In this document: positions 34,301-45,514 of the stretch, piece after piece
Numbering within the stretch: position 1 is the stretch's first letter
Layout: each line of letters starts with the position of its first letter
Assembly (NCBI GenBank): GCA_021014945.1
Contig: MU266484.1
Coordinates: forward strand, 1-64,000
Reading direction: 5' to 3'
DNA: 64,000 nucleotides
DNA from: Leucogyrophana mollusca
Lineage: Eukaryota; Basidiomycota; Agaricomycetes; Boletales
Notes under the pieces: model-generated
What the model saw: the letters and a program-made list of their open reading frames with translations, nothing else
What the model was told of the DNA's origin: nothing
The model's database searches: none
Position numbers and translations under genes: made by a program

Positions 34301-36972
34301 ATGAGCAAAATGTATAAGGAGTGACTAGCAGCCTGCATTGAGTTGGTCCAAAATTCGGGTCTCTTGCGGACGTAGCAGCGACTACCTGAAAGCTTGTCGC
34401 CCTGGGTCGAATCAACCCGATTCTCAACCGGGACTCCGCCGCCGCTTCGAGGTAGATAGAAAAACCTGCCGTCAAGAGCCCCAATCTCAAAGAGCTGGGC
34501 ACAAGTTTGAAAGCAAGCCATGCGCCGCGCATGACAAGGCGACAAACAAACAGGTCCGGAGACTTCCCGTACAGGTAAGCCTGGAGGTAGCGTCACAGTA
34601 CAGACATAGGTCTGGGAAACTCCCATGTCTTGTTGTTCTCTAACGTGTAAGAGAGGCTGAGAGGAGCTTGTCCCTGATGCGAGTTGCAGGTCGCTCGCTA
34701 GACGGAATACAGCAACTGAGGCATCTTCAACGCGGATGCGTCCGCCCGTCGTTGGGTCCAAGAGGACTCCGGTTGCCTCTTCCTCGTCCAGGTCTAAAGA
34801 CTTAGTTGCCTCCTTCAAAGCGCAACCAGGCACGGGATATTCCCCGTTATGTGAGACCATTTCCGCCCAGTGGTCCCCTTCGATCGACCCAGTGTACTCT
34901 GATAGGACACGTCGGTGAGCATCGTTCCCTTTTTCTACCATGTGGATGAGATGACTTGAGGATCCTCGAGTACGTGCGCGGGCGTATGCATACGATATTT
35001 GACTCTCAGGGAGATTGAAACTAGGAAGGGGCTGTTAAGATGCTGATGACGCAAGTGGCGACGGCATACCATATAACAACGAGGGCCTTCGGGATGTCCA
35101 AATCTTCCAGTGACTGACTGACAACGAGAAGGTTGCATTTACCAGTCAAGAATTTTTGGTAGACATCCAGCTTTATCAGGGGCAAGATGTATCAGATAGC
35201 GTCTTTGGGCGCCGACGACCACCTCACCTGATAGCGCCTATCAACCACAGGAAGATCGCCGACGAGCGCGAATGGGCGTAAAAATCCAAGATCGCCTACC
35301 AAAGAACGCAAGACCTCCGTCATAACCAACGCGACCTCAGGTCGTTGAACTTATACAACATCAATTGAGCTGTCCTGAACGAGAGAAACCAGCGACCCAC
35401 CAAAGACAATTCCCCGAAAATCCTCTCCGTGGGCTTCGCATGATTTGAGGATCTGTACCAGTTGTGCGAATTTTGGAGTAACGTTGAACCCCCTGGACGT
35501 AATATCAAGATTGGGCATTGCGAATACCCAATTTTTTACAAGCCCTCGTATCTTGTTCCGTATCGTCATTGTGGGATCGTCGTCGTCTTCGTGGTCAAGA
35601 GGGGACGCCGCCTGCAGCCCCCGACGCCACGTCAAGTCACAAGCGCAAGATCCCAGTTCGGCTAGAGCGTAGCGTGCAGACTTGAACTCAAGGTGGTACT
35701 GTGATTCGTCGATATCGAGCTCTCGGATTTGTTCCATCAACTTCGTGTCTACGGTGGTGAAGGGTGACTCATATGGGATAACAACTTCACTGGGACGCTC
35801 CGTGAACATACGAGTTGCGGCGTCAAATTTCCAGTCCGCGAGAGCTTTAGCGCCGAGTATCCTCTCTAGCATGTCGACGTTCAACGGGGCGAAACCTATG
35901 GCAAAAATGACTGGCCTGGCAGCGGGACTTGCAACATGGTAAAAGCATTTCGTGAGTTTTGTGATGGGATGTGACTCGTGGTCAGAGATTTTCTCGGCGT
36001 TGTGGATGACTATAGAATGGAGTCCCGCCATTGTGACAACATCATGGGCAAATAACTCCAAGAGGGTCTAGAGTAGCGCGCATGTTGAAAGGCCGTCTTC
36101 AGCCATTGAAGCAATATAAAACCCACACTCGCAGGAACGACCACGACCTGGTTCTGTTCTGACAACTTCGACCACTGGGGGCCACCGATTCGAGCCAGAT
36201 ACGTTCCAACAGCTATCCCGTAGTTGGAAGACAATAGGGATGCAGAATATTCAACATTGTCGTCACTAAGCATAGAAAATTAGTCGGAAAGATTGCCCAG
36301 CCATTGTGTCGCACTCACTCTGTAACCACCAGAGCAATCTTATGAGGAACCCGTAACGTTCCCGCAGCGGGGGATGCTACCTTTTTTTTCATATGAGCCA
36401 GATAACGAGCAGTGAGCTCAACCTGGTCTGTAACAGATCTGTAAACAGCACCCTAAGGCTCAGAGTGCCATGACCCACCTTCCCCAACAGCCAAGACAGA
36501 AATCGCTAATGAGAGTTGTCAGGTAGCCGCATGTATCGTTGGCGACATTCGTACTGTTTTGGCCTCCGAAGTGATCCAATCCTCCATGCCCGACGGCAGA
36601 ATGTATCAAATCACCAGAAGTCGATTGATGCATAACCCCCATTTCCGTTGCATCAGAACGGCGAGCGTCTGTACTCGGTGAGCGTTCAGCGCGACCCTTC
36701 TTACGCCTTTTGACAACTGGGACGTCACGCGAGGTTTCGCAATCACCGGTCCTAGCCCGTTTCACGGTCGCGCTACCGGTGGTAGCATGGCTATGAGACG
36801 AGCCATGGTGCAGGACAGCACCACTGGCTGTTTGGGGAACCGCATAGGAGGAGTTCAAAGGTGGCTCGTCCTTGCTAGTTCCGCTCAACTGGCCGTCCTG
36901 GTCCACGGCTTGCTCGGACTGGGGGTGATGCGAGTCTCCCTTCCCTTGAGTCTGTTTCCATATCTTCAACAT
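31395..36972 (-). CDS. Dicer-like ribonuclease with eroded helicase motifs
   Basis: This RNA-silencing nuclease cuts long dsRNA into small RNAs. Reading from the N-terminus: a Ser/Lys-rich lead with KRRKKGR (possible NLS); a helicase-like region (about 34.95-36.5 kb) with NLLVVSQSLEDLDIPKALVV; a Dicer-dimerisation-like segment (LLDPTTGGRIRVEDASVAVF); a long middle part where a PAZ domain would lie; RNase IIIa (YDYERLELLG|DAFLKYLSS, then VADVVEAIIGAAYLSGG); RNase IIIb (CYERLEFVGDAILDF, then LSDVVESIVGALYISDS); and a C-terminal dsRBD-like end (GRKASILALDAL). Both RNase III domains keep their acidic residues. Helicase motifs I, II and VI are not canonical. More than a dozen introns. The start is uncertain: 36972 is the first ATG in the N-terminal frame, but an upstream exon is possible. 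The insert KKKKYQED lies between the halves of RNase IIIa. Confidence 0.87.
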
Positions 36973-37192
36973 TATTGGCTTTTTGCCAGCCGATAATACG
37001 CAAACCACGCCTAAATATGGCTGGAGCTAAACGGGGGCGCGAAGGCTGTGTTGAGCGTTGAATAGCAAAGCGACTCAACGATGTTTGTCCCACACAGTTG
37101 CCACACACAGCTAATTCTTTCCGCTTTCCCCATGACAGCCGCTCAAATCTGACGCTGGGACCGCCACCTTGTGTATTAGCTGCTTATCAGTA

Positions 37193-38724
37193 ATGTTCAA
37201 CAATGCCTCGATAATTCTCTCCATTGCGGACCGTCTTAACTCTGAACCAGTTTTGCCAAGGGCTACACCAAGACCTCGAGTCTCTTCCGATCCATGTCTA
37301 CCTGCTCGCTTGCCGTCCACTGGTCTGTCTGACTATTGCATGAATCGCCCCAGAACCAACCTTTCTTAAGGGTTCTTACAGCGGGAGGCTGATGACTTTG
37401 CGCCTAAAGCCATCTTGAAGCAGCTACGGCGGAGTCCATCCCCTCCAATGAGTCCTTCCACGAACTCCGAGCCTGAAGAGCTCCCCGAGCGCCAGAGACG
37501 AGCGAGCGTTTCTTCTGTAGCATCTGTCTCTTCCGCCACACACTCCTCAGCAAAAGGGAGCCCCCTTTTGAAGAATGTCAGACTATCGGGGGGATGGAAG
37601 GAGCCTCAGGTAGGCTTTATAGTTTCATGTCAATCTAACCGCCTTCAGCTCTATCCCATTTCAGCCATTTGAAGTGTTTCGTGCAGTTGAACGCAAAGAT
37701 ATCATGTTTTTAATGGAAATCCGAGATCGAGCATTCCCTGTATGTGACGTTCGTATTAGCTCAATGACACCGACCAACTAACACAATTTGTAAGATACTT
37801 TTGCGGAAGACAGGTGATGCAACTCCTCTTCTCCACGCTATGCGTATCGGCCAGTCGCATCGCGACGTTGCGATACTGCTGCTGGGTGCCTTTTCGCGCT
37901 ACGTCAATCATCTAGAAGACAGCGAGATAACTTTGCCTCGAACCAGAGTGATTCTGAAAGCTCTCCGTATGGTCTATCTTCATCCATTCTTAAATCTTCA
38001 AGTTCACGATTGGGCAAGGTACTAACCTCAAACTTGCTATCGACTATGGTCTCCATAAATCACAGAGCGATTTGGTAGCCTCGTTTTTGCAGACACTGAT
38101 CATGAGTGAAGGAGACAAATGGGTTTGGGCACAGGTTTCCACCGTCAGCCTTGCCTTGCGCTCTGGTACTTCTGGAAAACCTGTCAGCACTGCCGAATCC
38201 GCTGTTCGGAAGTTTGCTACGAAGGAGCTGAGCAAAGCTGACGCCATAGCTGCTCTCGAAGACTAGTACGTGTCCGACTTCATTTGCACTTCGCATTTAG
38301 TTTCGTTCTTGTTCACCAATCTTCCAAGTGTGGCGAATGCCACTGCTGACCTTCTGATGTTGGCCGCGTGGTCAATGGCAAGAGAATCCGTTGACGGCGA
38401 AGCAATACCTGTGAGCTTCCCCGAGACCGTCCTTCCTGCACATTCTCATGTTTCTTCCTGTAGTCGTACTATTTTGCGCGAGACGATCGAGTTTTCAAGG
38501 CATTTGCTGAACGTCTGGATACACATAAGGCTGTCATCCATCGCAGTCTCAGTCGTCGCTTGAAATGGCAGTTACGCGTGCTCCGTAACGTCCTTGAGGG
38601 CAGGAACACAACATATCGGGTGCGTACCACCAAACACTACAGGTTGCACGCCTTGCTCACCGTTTTTTTACAGAGTAAAGTGGAGCTTTTGGCTGGCGAG
38701 CTGGATGAAGGTGAAGGCGTATAG
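37193..38724 (+). CDS. Unrecognised Ser-rich protein with helical C-terminal region
   Basis: I do not recognise this family. The model starts MFNNASIILSIADRLNSEPV and is spliced over an intron (37321-about 37368) to GFLQREADDFAPKAILKQLR. The N-terminal part is Ser/Pro-rich with SVSSVASVSSATHSSAKGS. The rest is alpha-helical: FEVFRAVERKDIMFLMEIRD, LLRKTGDATPLLHAMRIGQS (ankyrin-like in style), DLVASFLQTLIMSEGDKWVW, SKADAIAALEDY and LSRRLKWQLRVLRNVLEG. It ends ELLAGELDEGEGV with TAG at 38722-38724. Its promoter is shared with the divergent Dicer gene. Function unknown; a protein-interaction role is a guess. Confidence 0.65.
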
Positions 38725-39145
38725 GAAAATTGTAAGCCAATTACCCGCGAACATCTTAACATTTGTACTTGTTTCCGCTATCACTCATCCAACTGTGCGG
38801 AACTACATTTCTGCAGGTGGTTTGCGAACATTAGGGATAGGCCATGCTCGTATAAGGTGCCCTCCGGATACAAACACACATCCTGGCTGGGGCGTATCAT
38901 CGAGCAAATATTGAACATCGGATGCAAGTCCGATTCCCACTTAGCTCCTATCCTTTTGACGTTTTTGACTTCAATGTGGATTGTCTTTCGTTGATTCATT
39001 GGCCTCGAGCCTTACTTCTGAACACAACATTAACGCTAAGTGACATTATATTTATGTTATATACTCTGGAACATGCGAATAAATCAATGTGGTCCGATGC
39101 ATTTAGTCTACGATATATTGGTGCTAGAAGTCCACTGAGAGGGGA
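38725..39145. other. Intergenic region between convergent genes
   Basis: A 421-bp stretch of two 3' flanks. Short frames only; no repeat or RNA gene recognised. Confidence 0.4.
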
Positions 39146-39958
39146 TCACAATATCAGCTTCATGCCCGCCCACCACGACCACCCCCCAATCATAGCAAGG
39201 CTCAAGACGGCCGGTGCAAGATCAAGCTGCACAACGGTATACAACCAGATAGTCGCAAATCGAGGGCACTAGGATTGCTCGACGTGAGTGAGTTCACAAT
39301 GTCTCTGGGAGTAAACAAACCTGACGCATGTTGACCAACCACGACCCACGGTTGATGAGCCATATCATCCTTGGTCCAACACCAAGGGAGAGGAGGAAGA
39401 GCGCAATTTGCATGCGGGTGTTAGCCTTATAGCGTGCAGCTATACAAAGACGTTCAGTTTAGTACGAGCGAGGCAACAAATCGACTGACTATAGAATATG
39501 AAAATGAACAGTACTGGAAATCACTTCAGTCATGGAAAATCAATGAATTTGATGACACATACTTGGAACACTATTGATTAGGTGCTCTGCAAACTCTCCG
39601 GCGGAGGGACGCTTTGCGTACTGCTGGTGAATAAGACTTGCACAAAGGAGTGCATTGAGATCATGTTCTTCCTACAGAGGTGAGACACTTACATATCCAT
39701 CAACAACAAAAAGAAAGAGAAGGGTATTAAAAGGATGACTGCACTGAATATCTCGTCTGCCAAAGGAGGCCGGCCATCGACATCTGCCGACGGATCCTCT
39801 GTGTCAATATTTCCTTTGGACGCGTCGGATTGGGATATTTTCTGCAAGACCCCGCTTTCTTGTATAAGACGCCATTGCTCGTCTTCTGATATTTCTGTAG
39901 TCTGATCAGCGGCTGAAGGGGGAGCCGCTTGTGACTTGGCCTTGCGATTTCTGGGCAT
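39146..39958 (-). CDS. Small multi-pass membrane protein (DUF7719-like)
   Basis: MPRNRKAKSQAAPPSAADQT opens a polar, acidic N-terminal half (about 70 residues). Four or so membrane segments follow: IFSAVILLIPFSFFLLLMDI, ILFIFIFYTARY, IALFLLSLGVGPRMIWLI and the C-terminal LYTVVQLDLAPAVLSLAMIG. Exons were joined at four short introns, the smallest exon being about 24 nt (LFIFIFYT). The motif VGPRMIWLINRGSW recalls a conserved uncharacterised fungal membrane family that I believe is DUF7719; this label is from memory. The function is unknown. It is divergent from FAF1. Confidence 0.68.
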
Positions 39959-40080
39959 GCTGGATTAGTGGGAGTTGAGCCCAACGGTTGCAATGATGCG
40001 TTGTGGTCGTTTGCCGGCGGCATTGCCAAATTGGGACATCGCCATCTTTTACGATCACAAAACTGGTTTCAGGTTTTGCC

Positions 40081-41261
40081 ATGATGGCAGACAACGAGCA
40101 GGACAGATTACTGAGCATTTTAAGGGCTCATGGCGAGCAGTTCTTGGATTCTTTCGACTTTCCAGCATCAGCGAAGAAGAGAAAACACAGTGACACCCTG
40201 GCTTCACCCGTGGTCGAGGAAAATTCAGCCCATTCTGCAGAAGAGGAGTGGCTAGGCTTTGGGGAGCGAACATCAGGACCCTCTTCGCATTCAGATGACG
40301 AAACAGACGAGAGTTCGTGTTTAAAACCCTTCTCGTACACTTGTCTGACACTTTGCAGGCTTCGAGCAAGAGGATGACAGCTTTACTGCAAGCTCCTCGC
40401 GCTTGCCTAGCGTGGTTGTATTTTCTGATTCAAGGTCCAAGCCTGCAGGACCAAATCCATCCGAAAAAGCTCTGAAGAAAGCCTTCATGGTGAGCGGAGA
40501 TATCCTAGTACTGTGCACTCACTATAATGCTGTGAAGCTAGTCCTCCAAGGTTTCGAAGGTTACAGCTGTTCAAGCAGAGAGTTCCTCTGCAAGCAAGAT
40601 CGACGACGCGGATGATGAGCGGTAATCACATCCAAAACGAGTCCAACTAAAGCTCACGAATTCATCCTCAGCTCAAATTTACAGAATGATGCCCTGCTAC
40701 ATCGTCTCCTCCACACGAAGTTGCTATCGGGCTCTTTGAATCCGGAACTAAACTTAGATCACGCTCAGCGAGAAAAAGCCCTCTCAGGTCGAGTTTTGGA
40801 GCTGTCGGGAACTGCAAAACTAGGCAAAGGCGAGAAAGTTGCTCGCGAGGCTGAGCGAAATAAAGCCGCCAAAAGAGTACGTGAAGGACTCCTGCGGAAA
40901 AAGGAAGAGCGAGAAAAGGCTCAGCTTGAAGAGGTGGGCGACGTTCCTCTGCAATGTTATCATTGCCCTGAACGTAAGTGATCAGGCCAAGAATTTGGGA
41001 AATTATCACCCGAGCCTCAAAAGGGTATACGACTCAACCAAATCAGACGCTGCTCGTAAAAAGCGCGACAGGGGGCTCGGGATGGGGGTTGGTAGGTTTA
41101 GTGGCGGGACTCTCAAACTCAGTAGAGAGGAAATTAGCGCCGTGACGGGTCACTCTTCCCGAGGTAGTAGTTCACGAGGTGGACGCCTGCGGGAGGGGAG
41201 TTCACGGGGTAGTAGCTCACGAGGGCAGTCCCGACGCGGCCGTGGGCGAAGTCGACATTAA
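40081..41261 (+). CDS. FAF1: FAF1-like 40S ribosome-biogenesis protein
   Basis: This is a homolog of yeast Faf1 (human C1orf131), an SSU processome-associated protein. It starts MMADNEQDRLLSILRAHGEQ. The middle is acidic and disordered. A basic helical region (GEKVAREAERNKAAKRVREG) is followed after a 58-nt intron by NYHPSLKRVYDSTKSDAARK and the family-typical GLGMGVGRFSGGTLKLSREE. The C-terminus is an Arg/Gly/Ser tail with repeated SSRG blocks (41154-41261). There are about five exons. It sits near no other processome gene but adds a third such factor to the window. Confidence 0.78.
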
Positions 41262-41451
41262 TGCGATGACTTCAAACTCTGCTCCACTGCTTTTCAATAT
41301 CTCTACTCAGCACTTGCTTCTCCAGGTTCTACATGTGATCGCATGGTTTTCCGCAGCCTTCCGCATGAAGATGGGTTGGTACCCCAGGTCCTGCCATTCT
41401 GGTTGGTGCAAAAGCTAGAATATAGACACGGAAGAGCGCTGCTCTTACTGC

Positions 41452-43545
41452 TCAAAGATGAATGGTGCGGATCCCATTGCTTATCTCCTCATAATGACGC
41501 CTGCTCGCGTGGCGCGATCCGTCATAAGACCTACTGCCCCCTGACATACCCGATCGCCTGTCGTCCGAGAATGCTCTGCTAGGTAATGAATTAGAAGTTC
41601 ACCCAGCTATGATGGACCTCATACTGTGAATGTTCGCGATTTAACCTATCTGCACGTGGTCCATCATATGACCTGTTTGATCGCCTGCCATCTGAGAATG
41701 TCCTGTTGGCATGATGAGTGAGAGAGTCCCTACAGCGCCGAGTCTGACTGACTGTGAATGCTGACGACTAGCTGGTCTGTCACTGTTGGCTTAATGAGTG
41801 AGAGAGTTCCCTATAGCGCCAAGTCTCACTGACTGTGAATGCTGACGACTAGGTGGTCTGTCTCTGTTGGCATAATGAGTGAGAGCTCCCTACAGCGCCG
41901 GGTCTGACTCACTGTGAATGCTGACGACTAGCTGGTCTGTCTACAGAAACCATGTTGGAGTGGCTGTAAGACCTATGCGAAGATCTCGACCGCTCGGATC
42001 CATGAGGAGCGTATGATTCAGAGCGATCGAAATCTCTGTAGCTATGATGATCGTGCCGTCTTCTGTATGAATCTGAACGGGTACTCTGAGACGAGTAGCT
42101 CCTGTCATGGCTGTGAAATCCAATGTCAAGTCGTAGAAAAGACAAAAGTAACCAACCTTGCATACCTCGGCCGATCGCTCTGGTAAGCGTCGATCCGAAC
42201 GATTTGGGGCTCACTGTGCCGATAAGGGCCTTCACGACTGTGGCTGCTGTCGTATCTATCGCCCTCAAGTTAGCCGGTTGGGTACCACCAGAAACGTCAC
42301 GCAGTCTCACCGATATATTTCCTGTCCTTGAGCATCTTGCACCACAAATGGTGCTGGACGAGATGGCTGCCGTCTATTGAAGTCTCCCACCCTGCAGAAT
42401 ATAAATATTTGTAGGAGGATTGCGTGCTTAACTACATCGTCGTACCTGGTAATTTCGTGCCCCCTTTCGTCTTGAAAAATAACATTCACCCCTCCTGGAA
42501 TGATATAGTAGATTGGGCGACCGCTTGGGTCGCCATGCACATCCATTGGTAGTCGGCGTTCGTATTCATCGTCACGGTGATGGTACGGATAAACCTTCAA
42601 AGAAAAACACCCTTCAAGTTCAGACTCGCGAAGAAAAAGACAATCATAGGAAAACGAACTTCGTTCGGTTGATCTGCGAAGATCATGGTTGGCGACTTTC
42701 CAGTGGGCATGTAATTCGCTGGGTGAGGTCGCGGAGGGGTCTGTCGATAAACGTTACAAGATGGCTACCGTCACACATTGTTGCCGCCTACCCTCGTCTC
42801 ATACTGGGAGGCTAGGGGTGTCCTCAAATGTTCTATCGTGTGATCACTCTCAGTGTCGGACCCGCCCCTTCCTGAATCAGTCAGGACAATTGGACTTTCA
42901 GGCATATATCGATCGCCACTCCGCTCGTAAGTATCTGAAGGTGCATAGGGATCCGTGGGAAGCCGATCCAGCAGCCTCGTGGGGTCCTCCAACGTACCAA
43001 CAATTGGCGGTCGATCAGACAGTGAATCAGAAATCCTGCTATCGCCATCATCGCGCTCAACAGAAGGGACAGGGGCTTCAAGCCTTGTCGGACGTGCATT
43101 AAGTGCCCCTCCCATAACCGCCTGAGGGCTGTCAACTCTGACATAACCATCGTAATGGTTGTCTTCGTCGGTGGGGGCTCGGGACGGTATAGGGGTGAAA
43201 ACCTGGCAACGATTTCCATCACTTTTGACAGACCGTGGTAATAAGATCAAAACATACAGGTTCTCTCCTCTGCGATGTGTAATGCACGATGAGCTGCATT
43301 CACGACGGTACGGTAGGACGAACCTGTCTCATCGGTATTGGCATTGGCATTGGCTCGTGCCTCGTAGATGGGTATTCTTGCCTGGAAAACTCATCGATGT
43401 ATTCGCCACGAGGATCTGTATCAGCGCGGTGATGGTTTCGGCGGCGAGACGACCCAGTGAACGCCTTGAACATATTGAAGGGCATGATGAGTGCTCGATT
43501 GAGGCGTGGCCATACAGAACTTGTGAATTTATGGTACCGTGGCAT
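41452..43545 (-). CDS. Disordered Arg/Ser/Tyr-rich protein with duplicated micro-exons
   Basis: No known family. The N-terminus MPRYHKFTSSVWPRLNRALI is followed by basic, Pro- and Asp-rich disordered sequence. Residues encoded at about 42350-42600 read PSGRPIYYIIPGGVNVIFQD, then VGDFNRRQPSRPAPFVVQDA. The remainder is rich in S, R, Y, D and H (SYRDFDRSESYAPHGSERSR). An apparent TGA at 41909-41911 is better read as part of a GTGAGT splice donor. The gene then continues through micro-exons 41834-41863 and 41753-41782 (30 nt each), exon 41625-41702 and exon 41452-41578, all in frame, ending GIRTIHL. This leaves about 190 bp to FAF1 rather than 650. Intron retention would give the shorter end. Confidence 0.62.
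41703..41942. repeat. Three tandem ~80-bp exon-plus-intron units
   Basis: Three direct units of 79-81 bp begin at 41703, 41783 and 41864, each opening with CTGTTGGC (read on +). On the minus strand each unit is a 30-nt exon-like piece (encoding ...DRPxSRQHS...) plus a 49-51-nt intron. Similarity is high, with a few substitutions and 1-2-nt indels confined to the intron. More diverged copies of the flanking exon (41549-41585 and 41679-41702) suggest older duplications. Confidence 0.85.
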
Positions 43546-43971
43546 GAGGCAACCATGCGGGAGGAGGTATTAATTGTCAGCGTCTGTGCTTCTTTAGTGC
43601 GTGCACTAGGACCTGCATCGGCATTACTGCATCCTTCTGCGATCACAACACGAGGCTTAAGCGGGGAGAGTGTGGCTCATGGATGCAGGCCAGCTACAAC
43701 CTTGATGAACGGTATTCCTGTAAGTCTAAGGACCGGAAATGTACTCTGGCGGCCTCCGGCACTTGCAGCACATTCATCTCTGAGCTGAAGCTCTGGAAGC
43801 TGCATCTTGGTTGTTTTGATGAGATAATAACTTTCGAGTACGTATCAGTCACGTGAGTTGCTTGTTATTTCGTGATTCCGCGGAGCATTCGCCGACTCAC
43901 TCCTTTCAGTTCTTTGTGTAGAGACTTCAGCACAATGAATATGGAGTGATATAAAGTATAAACTTAAGGAG
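43546..43971. other. Intergenic region between two minus-strand genes
   Basis: This 426-bp gap is the promoter side of the disordered-protein gene and the 3' flank of the ZNRD2-like gene. No recognisable gene; a frame to 43646 overlaps the start of the former and is not convincing. Confidence 0.4.
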
Positions 43972-45283
43972 TTACGTGGTCAACATTTCTTGTCTTTGTA
44001 ATTGCTTGACTTGAAAAAGAGCCTGTGAAACCTTGCTTATACTTTCGGCAACCGAGGCAATGGAAGAGACGTCCACGGCAATCGGGTTGGAGGAGAGCAA
44101 ACTCAGCTTCTGGGAAAGTACTCGCAGAGCCTGCTCCAGGGCATAAGTTGAACTACCGAGAACATCCGAAGTCACGATCTGGACGTGAGGGGGGATTATA
44201 AGTTATCGACGTAACTAGCAGGAGTGGTGCCTCTGACCTGCTGTTGGCTACTTGAGTCCACGCCATGGGTGGCGTTGGGTATAACCACTTTTAGCTGAAG
44301 GGATCATCAATTAAAATTATCAGTCTGAACATGTATTTCGCAGAGCATTACCTGCGATGAGACTGGGGCCAGAGGGAGAGGTGGAAGAGGCGACTGAATA
44401 CAACAAGAATCAGAAAGCCCCTCTGGGTATAATATCGTTTTGACGCACCTGTACGGGATCACCACGATCGACGGCCTTCCCTTTGTTTCCCGGGCCTGCC
44501 CTGTCCAATATTGTTGAAGATGAAGCCGATGGAATGCCTTCACGGGGAAACGAAGACCCTGAATCCACTGGGGCAACAGGAGTCAAGTGTTGCCACCCCT
44601 GCGAGTCGCTTTCCGTGACGTATATTGTCCCACAAATCACGCACTCCTGAAAAAATTAGCATACTTGTGGCGATCCTCGCAATGTATAACAAACCTTCTT
44701 TGGATTTTTGTCTCCACTGGCTTTCGGAGGCCGAACAAGCGGGACGCCGTAACATCTTATGTTAGGACATTCTTCCCCAAGCATGGCCCACCCTTTTAAC
44801 AAACGTTTTCCTATCTCCGCAGAAGCTCGGTCCGACTGCTGACGTCGTCGAACCATTTCTTCGGTTTCTACTGGGAGAGCAAATGTAGGAGAGCTAAGCG
44901 TGCTTGATAGCTCCGTAGGGGGGGTCGAAGGTCGCGAGCCATGCGAGCTACGGGAGATTGTAGAAGACGATTGCGATTGCGTCGCATCAACTTCAGACAC
45001 TGGTGCTAGGTCTTAATATATACCAAGCCCTTGCAAATGAAGGTCGGAGACTTACCACCAGTTCCTCTATCGCAGGATGCGCAGAAGAATGTAACCGGGG
45101 TTGTCCCGGATGGCGATCGCATTAGCGGGCATCCACGACAACCAGATTCTGGACATATGTTGTCTGTGAGCACCTGCCGATGCGAGCACAAACTCAGTAT
45201 ATGCGAGCATTGTGATAGAAAATGGCGCGATTTACCCAGCCCTTCAGCATGTACTCTCCAAGGACGTTAATGACTCGACTCAT
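43972..45283 (-). CDS. Protein with two ZNRD2/SSSCA1 zinc-binding domains
   Basis: The start MSRVINVLGEYMLKGW is joined by splicing to VLTDNICPESGCRGCPLMRS, then FFCASCD: a full SSSCA1/autoantigen-p27-type domain. After a Ser-rich linker (TISRSSHGSRPSTPPTELSS) a second copy appears: IGKRLLKGWAMLGEECPNIR, YGVPLVRPP and, after an intron, ECVICGTIYV. The C-terminal region is Pro/Ser-rich and ends in a helix (SIASVAESISKVSQALFQVK). Each domain shows the GW(V/A)LxxxxCP...G-P-L pattern with a later CxxC. ZNRD2-family proteins bind zinc and have been linked to mitosis or tankyrase-related contacts in animals; the fungal role is unknown. Confidence 0.78.
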
Positions 45284-45514
45284 GAGCTCGATAAAGATGT
45301 AGGTTAGAAAAAAACCGTTGGATACGACACGCAATGGTGCAAGGGCCTGGATATGAGCAGAGCCCTCGCCCAAAGTGGCGTCTGAATCGCGTGGCGGAGG
45401 ATTATGTAGTACAACACACCTAAATTGGCCAAGTACCTCAGTTGCAAGTTTCTGGTTGCTCACACTCGGCCACGTCGACCGATATTCCTGGTTCACTCAT
45501 CAAGTGAACGCGCC

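Noticed and set aside
41909..41911. TGA as the end of the disordered Arg/Ser-rich protein
   Set aside because: It overlaps a GTGAGT donor, and four further exons join in frame downstream with matching composition; the short end is kept only as an intron-retention form.
41703..41942. Tandem array as a minisatellite or CRISPR-like repeat
   Set aside because: There are no unique spacers; the units coincide with exon and intron boundaries of the minus-strand gene.
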